Of a DNA stretch of 64,000 nt, positions 56,179 to 64,000 are shown one piece after another. Location: the NCBI GenBank assembly GCA_010909165.1, contig MU008159.1, forward strand, positions 2,232,001 to 2,296,000, read 5' to 3'. The translations under genes were made by a program, and so were the position numbers. Below the pieces are notes generated by a model. The model did no database searches. It was given only the letters and a program-made list of their open reading frames with translations, and was not told the origin of the DNA. Positions within the stretch are counted from its first letter, which is position 1. The number at the start of each line of letters is the position of its first letter. Source of the DNA: Anthoceros angustus. Taxonomy: Eukaryota > Streptophyta > Anthocerotopsida > Anthocerotales > Anthocerotaceae.

Positions 56179-57123
56179 CACTGAATCGAAGCAGGCCTGA
56201 AACTGCGCAACGTCTTCTTCCTTCGTGTGCTTCGGGAATCTTTCTTGAGCCTCTGCATAGGAGCTGCAACCCAAGGACTTGCTGAGAGCCTTTTGAATCA
56301 AGTGGAGGTTCTTCTTTTTTGTGACCTCGTCATGCATGCCTCTCATATCGAGGTGGCCCTGGATAACCTTCTCCGTTGCGCTCAAGAGTATCTGCTCCCC
56401 AATTTGTCCTGGTGGAAGCCCTTGAAAGCACCGAAACATCTTCACAGGTATTTCCTTCATCTGACCTTGCGAGGGATCTGGCCGAGATGGCCCATCTTCT
56501 GTCACCTTCCTAAGCGCTTTCGCCCTTTTGGAAATTCCAGCCACAGCTTGGTGAGACTGTTCCGGAAGCTCAAGCCTCTCCCATTTGTTGAAGATGGTAT
56601 CCACATTCTGCCACAGCTGTCCTTCGCATTTGGCTACGCATAAGGTCAATGTCTTCTGATCAACCTTCTTTTGCTTTGCAGCCCGGCTTGCATTACCTGG
56701 AAGATCATCAATTAGCCCGATGGCATGATTCCATTTCCGGTCTAGAGAAGGCATCGCTTGAATTTGCAGCTCATCCTTCACATATCTCACTTGCTCGATG
56801 AAACTCATTTTCTTGCGCCGGTCCGCATTCACATTGTGATCCGTTGCCAATACTCGCATCTCTTGAGGTGTAAGTCCTGCATACACATGCCCCTCCATAT
56901 ACTTGTAGTATGGCTTCTCTGGAAATTGGACGGCAAGGCTCTTCACCGCTGGAAACAATGATTCCCGCCAAGAACACCGAACCTGTACTCCCCCCTGTCG
57001 AACTTCTTCGTGCTCCAATCTTTCTTGCTCGAACACTGTTGTGGATCTACCATCACCAATATGGGAAGAACTCCCTCTTCTACTGGCCCTTTCCGCATCT
57101 ACCGCTCTAAGTAGCTTGCCCAT
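56179..57123 (-). CDS. Unknown element protein, exon upstream of the methylase
   Basis: An open frame of 319 codons, the longest well-formed one outside the genic island, ends at the canonical donor TCAGTG|GTAAGC (exon end 56179), so the last few codons to 56164 are probably intron. It is helical and charged, for example YYKYMEGHVYAGLTPQEMRV, then KKMSFIEQVRYVKDELQIQ and KWNHAIGLIDDLP, with a GQIGEQILLSATEKVIQGHL segment near the end. No domain is recognised. The composition is that of a real protein and the opposite strand is less open. It lies directly upstream of the methylase domain on the same strand, so I read both as one element gene. The start used is the first ATG of the frame; it may be an internal exon. 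Confidence 0.55.
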
Positions 57124-57880
57124 GAGACATCCACCCTACGGATCTGCGCATCGTGGGTTAGGAAATCTGGACTGTGAAGGTACTGCAAGCCAATGATTAA
57201 CGTGTTTTGTCAACCTTCTTGTGGGCACTCTCACGAATCTGGGGGGATCGTTGGACACAATATCATGCTCCAACTGTCTTCGTCACGACATGGGCCGAGT
57301 GAGGATAGGCGTGAAGTGGCCCTCTTCCTTTGCTTCCCGCCTTCTCTTTTCCCGATTGACTCTTTTGCGTTTCTCGCTCCTGTAATTTTCTTTCTCCTTG
57401 TTGCTCCACTTCTTTCTCCGGATTCTTGGGCACTTTGGGCTCATGCGTGATATTCCGTAAGCACCCGCAAACGATGCTCGGCTCAGATCTCCACCCTCTC
57501 GTGGTGACTCGTCACGAATACCTCATCGCATCCTCCGATGCTCCGTTTGTTTGTTTTATGGAGATTCAGCTCCTTGAGTCCTTCTCTTCCATCTCCACTG
57601 TCGTGTCCATTGGAGGCATCATCTTGAGTCATTCACTTCATCCTCGAAAGCCACCTTCCGCTTGCTTGAACTAGGCCGCTTGGAGGACAAAGCTCGGAAG
57701 TCTCGCAAATAGAAGCCTTTGTGGGCTTTGTCTTGCTCACACGGCCGAGAAGAGGGTCACTGTGATTCCTCGGATCATGTGCCGTTGGAGCTCGCAATAA
57801 AATGCCTCCCCATCCTGCACATATAAAGTCTGTTAGGGGAAGTCGTCACAACCCGGAACAGGCCCACAATGAAAGGCCTT
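57124..57880. other. No exon recognised between two minus-strand frames
   Basis: Short frames only. If the exon at 56179-57123 and the frame at 57881-58306 belong to one gene, this would be intron. Confidence 0.35.
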
Positions 57881-58306
57881 TCAGGCCCCACCACCGACGG
57901 CGGCGTTAGGAGGAATAGGGAGGATAGTAGGCGGCCGGTTAGGGCACACTGAGCTGCAGTTTTGGACGGGATCGGGGACTTGTTCCACTGTTACTGACTC
58001 AAACGCCTTCAGCGCATCCTGCACAGCTACCAAGGAGGCCAGTACCTGTTCTTGAGCAAGCGCCTCCATGGCTCTGACATTCCTACTACTTTCATTTGAT
58101 GGCAAAGAAGACGCCATGGAGGCCACCCTCTTCTTCTTCCCACTCGCAAATCTTGGGGTCGACATAAGTTGTGGAGCTAAATGAAGCCTACACACAACCC
58201 TAGCTGGTGCACTACAGCAGAATGCGATGAGAAATGAGGCGAATAGGAATGTAAGAAAACCATCGTAAGCAGTACGACTAACCGTTTCGAAATGCACTTG
58301 GCACAA
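57881..58306 (-). CDS. Possible N-terminal exon of the methylase element gene
   Basis: The frame of 141 codons has internal Met residues. The best start is MSTPRFASGKKKRVASMASS (about 58166), followed by a helical segment (NVRAMEALAQEQVLASLVAV, then QDALKAFESV) and a Pro-rich end. No domain recognised. Its strand and position upstream of 56179-57123 suggest that it may belong to the same gene, but no splice junction has been proven. Confidence 0.3.
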   Translation of the reverse strand: MCQVHFETVSRTAYDGFLTFLFASFLIAFCCSAPARVVCRLHLAPQLMSTPRFASGKKKRVASMASSLPSNESSRNVRAMEALAQEQVLASLVAVQDALKAFESVTVEQVPDPVQNCSSVCPNRPPTILPIPPNAAVGGGA

Positions 58307-58580
58307 TTACGTCAAATTAATCGTGCGAAAACATAATTCTAGTCCTGGATCAGCTCGAATCCGATAGGGTGAAATCCTAGGTTGCCATCATTCTGCATCT
58401 AATTTGACGTTTGGGCCATGGAAATTTGATGGATGAAACCTTTCACTTAAAAGCGGACTGCCCTAGCTCACTAGCCCCAAACTTCGAAGATCCCCATGTG
58501 CTGTAATATTGTAGCTCATTTATATCAACTTTAGTATGCTGCATATATAGCCATACTACGAATCAGGCAAGTGACCCAAT

Positions 58581-58910
58581 GCCGAAGGCCGAGGAACATA
58601 CAATGATGAGGTCCTTGGAACCCTATCGTCGACCTAAAACTCTAACTCCTAAACCCAAAGACCAAGGAACTATCTTAATGTTGGGTAGGCAGCTTTCCGC
58701 AGGATAAGATAGATCCAAAGTGCCGAAGGCCAAGGAAATGCAAAAGGTTACCCACTGCCGAAGGCCGAGGAACATACAATGAGGAGGTCCTTGGAACCCT
58801 ATCGTCGGCCTAAAACCCTAATTCTTGAAACCAAAGACCAAGGAACTATGGGCTCTCCGCAGGGTAAGATTTATCCAAAGTTCCGAAGGCCAAGGAACTG
58901 CAAAAGGTTG
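58581..58910. repeat. Two tandem copies of a 176-bp unit
   Basis: GCCGAAGGCCGAGGAACATACAATGA(T/G)GAGGTCCTTGG starts at 58581 and 58757. The copies also share CCAAAGACCAAGGAACTAT and CCGAAGGCCAAGGAA(A/C)TGCAAAAGG. The second has lost about 25 bp. The unit itself contains CCGAAGGCC(A/G)AGGAA twice. Confidence 0.9.
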
Positions 58911-59008
58911 TGGGCGATGAGGACCTCAAAAAGCAGGATCCCAAATAGACCCAGAACATCGAAGGCCAAGGCCTTCATCGGAAATAAAAGACCTAATCCT
59001 GAGGTAAA

Positions 59009-59533
59009 TTAGTCGCACCCGCAGTCGTCGGTCTGTCGGTCGTGAGATTCCATGTGACCGACTCTTCCTCGCGGACTCCCATTCTTCGAAGCTGATGTCG
59101 GAGCACACTCATATCCTCGCCCCGCCCTGGACAGATCGTAACCGCATAAGTCCCAATTGCTCAACGACAAAGATAAGACACACCAAACTTCACATGCCTC
59201 ACCTTCCCCTGCTGGCGGCTGGTCCCACTCAGGCTCTCCAATGCCAAAGCTTTCCAGTTTCTGCTCAAACTTGTCATTCACCACATTCAAAGCATTCACC
59301 TCTTCCGACGTCCAACCTCCAAGGTTGGTTCTCGTGACATAACAGAATCCAATGACGAATATGATGCAGGATTCGTCAAAATACTTCGCGGCCACCAACT
59401 GTTGCAATTCAAGTTGACCAGGGCACCTTCCCCAAGGCTTCAGTCTTCTCCACTTAGCCGCGTGCCCTACCAGTCGAGCTCTCATCAGCGGATGATCCAT
59501 GGCTACAGAGTAGAACTGAGAAAATTGCAACAA
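59009..59533 (-). other. Unknown minus-strand frame upstream of the methylase element
   Basis: A 174-codon frame with a good start at about 59500 (MDHPLMRARLVGHAAKWRRL) continues GQLELQQLVAAKYFDESC, then EEVNALNVVNDKFEQKLESF and WDQPPAGEGEACEV. The end is low complexity. It looks like a genuine protein segment, and could be a first exon of the minus-strand element. No family recognised. Confidence 0.35.
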
Positions 59534-60904
59534 ACCCTAAGGTTCTAATTGATTTGCAAAACCCTAACCCTATGAACTGCACTACAAGTCGTGCAAGACT
59601 GCATGCACCCAACAGCCTCTAGGTATGCAACTTACCTCACATGCCCCGCATGTCGAGCGACGTTGAATTCTCGTCATAAGTTCCGGAGGCTTAAATGCAA
59701 GCCGTTTCCTCCTCACTTAATGACCAGCCATACATGTTCAAAAACCCCCGCATGGAGCATCCAGGAGGAATAACAATCTTGATATGCGATATTGGCAATT
59801 GAAATTAGGGTCCATCCATCACGCATCTATTCGTGTCGTACAAGGGGCATCTATTTACTTCTCCACATTTGAGACTCTAGCCAACAACAAACATTTCCCC
59901 CATGTTCAGGGGAATATGGATGCTCATCTACAGCCTGTTACGTCTGAACTTCTAAGCGTGTCTATGCTGACGAACCTCTGCCTGCCAGAACGTATCTGCT
60001 GGCAAGAATACAAATAAGACTTGTTCCAGTGAAGTTGATAGAGAAACCACCACCGGCCGCCGGGATACTCTGCCCGTCGGCTCGATGAAGTCTCGACAGT
60101 GTGGACCGCCGCCCATTCAGGTGCCGATCCGAGCCTCAACATCCTCGGTTAATAGCAAACCACAACCGGGGGCCCTAAAGTGATCCCACTTGCGCACCCT
60201 GATCTTGTTCTCAAGCCAGTGCTCACTTCGTGAATAATTGCATCTTCGCAAACCGTCGGGATACCGCCTGGATACCTCTAGGTACCAAGAAAAGTGTCAA
60301 CCCGCCTAGGCATCCAACCGGCGAGTGTGACGTTGATGGAAACGCACCTCCTCTCCACCAACTAACCCCAAGAGCCCTCCCTCACGGGAGTATCATTGAA
60401 GAAGAATAGGGTCCTCCACCGGATAGTTTGCACATGCATCCAAGGCGGAGGACCTATATCGCCTCGATCCTCCGGGCCCCGCCTCCTAACGAGGAAGTTC
60501 CCGATCCGACTCCACTCCACCCATACAACGGATACTTGTATCACTCGCCCCAGAGGCCGGATTTGTGGGTGTGATGTCCATCTTCGCACGCAAGGGAGAC
60601 CGGGAGGCACCTTACCCTAAGCTGCAGCACGGACTATTTTGCCTCAATCGAGTTGAAGGAACAAATACCCTTGCCAAAGACCAAGGGTCGAACTCGCCAG
60701 CCCACCGGTCGATGAGCCCTTGAGAGTTAGGGCACCAAAACCTAATCAACTTACTAAAAGTAGCATATGAATGTGTCCTGCCATCACCAGCAACTTCCGA
60801 TGGCCTTCAGTTTGGGAAACACTCCGTGGGGGAAGCGGAGTCGTGGAAACGTTACAGACGAACATCCTAGTGGTAAGCTTTGCTAGAAGCGATGTATTCT
60901 ATTC
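59534..60904. other. No gene recognised between two divergent elements
   Basis: Short frames only. The region lies between the minus-strand methylase element and the plus-strand DDE element, so it may contain both promoters or element ends. No terminal inverted repeats were found by eye. Confidence 0.4.
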
Positions 60905-62130
60905 TTGTCTTTTGCCCTAACACATAACGTCTTTTTGCAGAAGCAACGTCTTTTTGCATTACCCGTGTGTCTATTCTCCGGAAAGCATAGCAACTCGTCT
61001 AAGGCCAGAGTATTTGTACCTCGTATCAAACAATTAGCTCGACTTGAGTCCGACTCAGAGTCTGACAGCCCCCCAACACATGATCACGAACGGCTACAGC
61101 AGCGAAAGTGGCATAATAGGCGGACTACTGGACGAGAAGGCCGAACTCGGGAAGATTATTCTTAGGAGATAAGCTCGCCCCTCCGAGGACCATGAGCCTA
61201 GTTGGGAGCTTCACACCGAGGTTGACGAAGAAAGGGAGAGCACATACCCGAGTGATTCAGAGGACCAAGGGAAGACAGAACTCAAACAATGAGTCTCAAG
61301 ATGTAGTGCCGAGGCGCTGTGATAGCGAGTGTGAAGTCCAGAGCTCCGGCAAGGACTCTGACAACATCACTGCGGAACAGAGGCCAACAAGACACCCAAA
61401 GCCACTAGCTGAAACGTTGCAACAGAATCCTCCACAAAGAAAAGCTCGAAGAATACCGGGACGGGGCAGCAGCAAAGAGTGCAAAACCCAAAGTGAAAAG
61501 GGACTGGCTGAAACCATGCTGCTCACACATGTGTTTACGTGTTTGAAAGAAAGATGCAGGATCGATACCGATTTCTAAACATGGATAGATCCCAGCAGGA
61601 GACATATCTGCAATCGCTAATTGTATGGGACAAGGACGATTCCACGGGCCAGAGGGTAAGCAACTATATATTAGGCGAGGTACGTATTCGCTGCTGTGTC
61701 AGAGCATTTCGTGAGTGTATTGTATCGGGCATACCAGGTATGAGGACTTGAAACAGGGTTAGAGGCAATATACCTTGGTCGCCGGCCATGAGATTCCGTA
61801 GAGGTCCTACTACAACAGGTCTAGCCGCACTGGCTTGGATGGACAGGTTGTTCCGGAATCTTGCAGAACGCCTTCCAAACGTGGAGGTGTTCAACCTTCC
61901 TGACAGTTACACAAAAGGGGAAATCTTTTTGGACTATAAGCGACATATGGAGCGAGCAAATCTGGCGAATATTTGCCACTCATACTTTTGCAAACTCTGG
62001 AACAAACACTTTCCGAGGGTGAAGATTCCAAAGTCCAATCGATTTAGCGTTTGCCACATGTGAAGACCTAAAGAGAGGGATCAAGAATACACGGTACAGG
62101 CAAACGCAAGGTACACCTCGATCCACTATT
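60905..62130 (+). pseudogene. DDE-type element protein, N-terminal part
   Basis: Frames on the plus strand carry a charged N-terminus (61192-61578), then RYRFLNMDRSQQETYLQSLI and VRIRCCVRAFRE (61560-61720), the usual conserved start with a Cys residue before a helix. Next come WMDRLFRNLAERLPNVEVF, LPDSYTKGEIFLDYKR and FCKLWNKHFPRVKIPKSNRF followed by SVCH (61788-62061). This order of blocks is that of a large family of DDE-like element proteins (DUF7869-type in databases, as I recall). Several frame changes indicate decay. A probable intron filled with palindrome repeats separates this from the catalytic part. Confidence 0.6.
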
Positions 62131-62254
62131 GGACTAACACCATGTGGCATGGTAATGATTGTAAGTCGAAACGTATTTTGTCCGCATGTCTCAATCCATC
62201 TTTTCCGTCTCCGAGGCGTGCCTCTGTGGATCACAACTTGGGGCAAAAGCGCCG

Positions 62255-62726
62255 GACGTCCGCCAGAAGCCGGACTCCCCGCCTCGCTGGGTGCAAATGC
62301 TCCCAATGCGGACGTCCGCGAAGCTAGAGCTATGCTCCCAGTGGGGCGCAGATGCGGGACATCCACCGAGCTGATCACTGCGGAGCAATGCTCCCAATGC
62401 GGACGTCCGCCTGACAGTCACCGAGCAACCCAGGCTGACGTCCGGCAAGCGGTGCCCGGGAGCGTACACGGACCGCCCAGCCGGAGCATTTGCTCTCGCC
62501 GGACGTCCGTACGGCTGGGCTACCATTGGGAGCATTTGCTCCCGGCCGACGTCCGACGCAAACGGTCCCGCCTGGCTAAAGCAAGGCCGCCGGACTGGGC
62601 CTGATGGGAGAATTCTCCCAATCGCCGGACGTCCTCACGGCCAAGGCTCGCGCCTAGATGGGAGCATTTGCTTGCTATGCGCCGGACGTCCGCCCACTGC
62701 GCCTGCCGGGGTCCGTGGCTGACGTC
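62255..62726. repeat. CCGGACGTCCG array in a second apparent intron
   Basis: GACGTC cores occur at 62255, 62311, 62402, 62437, 62502, 62548, 62628, 62685 and 62721 (spacing 35-91 bp), with a diverged copy at 62888. Between them recurs GGGAGCATTTGCTCCC, itself a palindrome, or GCTCCCAATGC. The intervening sequence therefore differs from the array at 55.5 kb although the core is the same. The array sits between coding blocks of the DDE element, before an acceptor at 62992. Confidence 0.9.
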
Positions 62727-62992
62727 CGCCGCTAGACTCCGAGTCCGGGCGGGGCCATTGTTCCCCGTGCATCACTTGTGTGCATCACTTTCTGAGAGGC
62801 ATACCTTTCGAACTATCCTTCGTTGTCGAGGAGAATTTAGATTGTCTGTTTTGGTGCTCTTGTTCCTAATCTTTGTTTTCTGCCTCGGACGTCTGGCACT
62901 TGGTCTCCGTTGGCGAGGACGAGACTGAACGTGTGCATGCCTATTCTGGCGCAGAGAAACTAGAGGAAGACTTGGAGGACCACAGAATTCAG

Positions 62993-63990
62993 GTGATAGC
63001 AGAACGAGCCAAGATGATCAAACATAGAGGAAAATGCTACGCTGAGCCACACCACTACATAGGACTCTCTATTGACGGTATGGATCAACAGAAGACCGGA
63101 CTTCCGCATTTCCTCCGGCCGCCAAAGTGCTGGACGCTCAGGTGAATATTCATGTGGTTGGGTGCATGGTGCACAATTATAATTGGACCACCAAGGTATA
63201 TCTTACCTTTCCTAACCTTCGTAATGATTCCAATCGACCATCGGATCATCCAGGATATCATCCTTGGGTACGAGAGTGTTGAGTGTTGTAAGCTAGACAA
63301 CACAATGAGAGAGAACAAGAACCAGCTACTATTTGCTTATTTGAATATGCTTATCGAGTTGGGCGTTTTGAGAAGATCAAGGTTGGTTTCTTGATGGTTG
63401 GACACACGCATGACCGTGATCGATCAAATGTTTAGCCGATTTTCACCGCCCCGGCACAAGGAGGCTTTTACTTTGCCTCAAATGTGCTAATTTTAGAGAA
63501 GGCATATTTTCCGAGACCTCAAGTGAAGTGTCTTATCGAGGTGCGACTTTAGAAGTTTTGTATGGCCAATCAAGAAAGGGTCCAGAGGATTTGACCGGTT
63601 TGTCGTTGAGCAACCGAACAAAAACTCTTTCCAGCATCAATTCAAGATTACAAAAGAAGATCAATATGGTCATGGGGCCGCTTATCCGAAGCAAAGAGTT
63701 CTCCACATCTATACAGTGGGAACCGGAGGACGGCCTTCGCCCCGAGAAGGATTCCAACCACGTACATTCTCGGCTCCTCTAGTTGGTTTACAGCCAAAGA
63801 GGACACACCGAGCAGCAAAAGCGCCTGAATTGTTTTTCAAATTTGAGACGGTCTCGAAAGCTCATTCGCTTATATCCTGCGAGGACCGGGTTTGGTGGAG
63901 CTTGTTCGAAAGACCAGAGGCTCGTCCGTGCCTTGATGGAGGGAAGGATCTTCCGTCCTCCACGCCTTGGAGATGGTATGACAGAAAAGT
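62993..63990 (+). pseudogene. DDE-type element protein, catalytic part
   Basis: After a likely acceptor (GAATTCAG, AG at 62991-62992) the frame reads VIAERAKMIKHRGKCYAEPH, HYIGLSIDGMDQQKTGLPHF (about 63056-63115), then VNIHVVGCMVHNYNWTTKVYL, LDNTMRENKNQLLFAYLNML (about 63294-63353) and, after a frameshift near 63366, GFLMVGHTHD (about 63386-63415) followed by QMFSRFS. The IDGMDQ, LDNxxRENKN and GHTHxD blocks are the signature catalytic blocks of this DDE-like family. A stop after DRSN and other frame changes show that it is inactive. It continues (weakly) to the window end. Confidence 0.75.
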
Positions 63991-64000
63991 GCGGAGGCCA

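Noticed and set aside
55381-56184. A 267-codon plus-strand frame
   Set aside because: It runs through the CCGGACGTCCG array opposite to the methylase gene and is Arg/Ala/Pro-rich; the array units do not keep one frame.

Overview
This is a piece of a nuclear genome from a land plant. It holds spliced plant genes, including a chloroplast protein specific to photosynthetic organisms and a plant CCD1-type carotenoid cleavage dioxygenase, in a background of plant mobile elements: Ty1/copia remains, PPR pseudogene fragments and at least two families of DDE-type transposons. The introns that can be resolved are short (about 80-210 bp). The mobile-element families (a captured-type DNA adenine/cytosine-N4 methylase, a 'DFxENY/SDGxxSQFK/GHGKG' DDE family, an 'IDGMDQ' family) and the PPR style point to a non-seed vascular plant, such as a lycophyte or fern, rather than a flowering plant. 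That placement is inference, not proof.

Layout. 1-28.6 kb is repeat-rich, with no convincing intact gene. It contains a copia LTR with a primer-binding-like site (1.28-1.49 kb), a frameshifted copia gag-pol (3.3-9.4 kb) interrupted by a GC-rich repeat block, a long GC-rich low-complexity stretch (9.4-13.4 kb), several minisatellites, a degraded DDE transposon on the minus strand (20.7-25.8 kb), and a copia RNase H tail followed by a second copy of the LTR (27.6-28.57 kb). 28.6-38.6 kb holds unrecognised degenerate coding families that recur as tandem and inverted copies, including two copies of a SET-like domain fragment in a 1.86-kb tandem duplication.

38.6-50.9 kb is the genic island. It holds a three-exon gene for a thylakoid protein that I identify as MPH1-like, and an intact 13-exon CCD1 on the minus strand (553 aa, all four iron-binding His present, with a 15-nt microexon). 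It also holds a head-to-head alpha/beta-hydrolase (lipase-like) gene. The CCD1/lipase head-to-head block is duplicated. In the first copy CCD1 is intact and the lipase has lost its catalytic serine through deletions. In the second copy the lipase is intact (450 aa, GHSLG) and CCD1 is reduced to three decayed exons. The two functions have therefore been partitioned by reciprocal loss.

51-64 kb is again mobile-element territory: AT-rich degenerate tandem repeats, a PPR pseudogene, a copia gag scrap, a minus-strand element gene ending in a DNA methylase (N4/N6 type) domain, and a plus-strand DDE-type element gene (IDGMDQ / LDN..RENKN / GHTH motifs) that runs to the window end. In both of these element genes an apparent intron is filled with an array of the palindrome CCGGACGTCCG, spaced about 35-90 bp. 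The same palindrome also occurs at the left end of the window. This repeated association of a CpG-dense palindrome array with introns of two unrelated element genes, one carrying a DNA methylase, is the most unusual signal I see.
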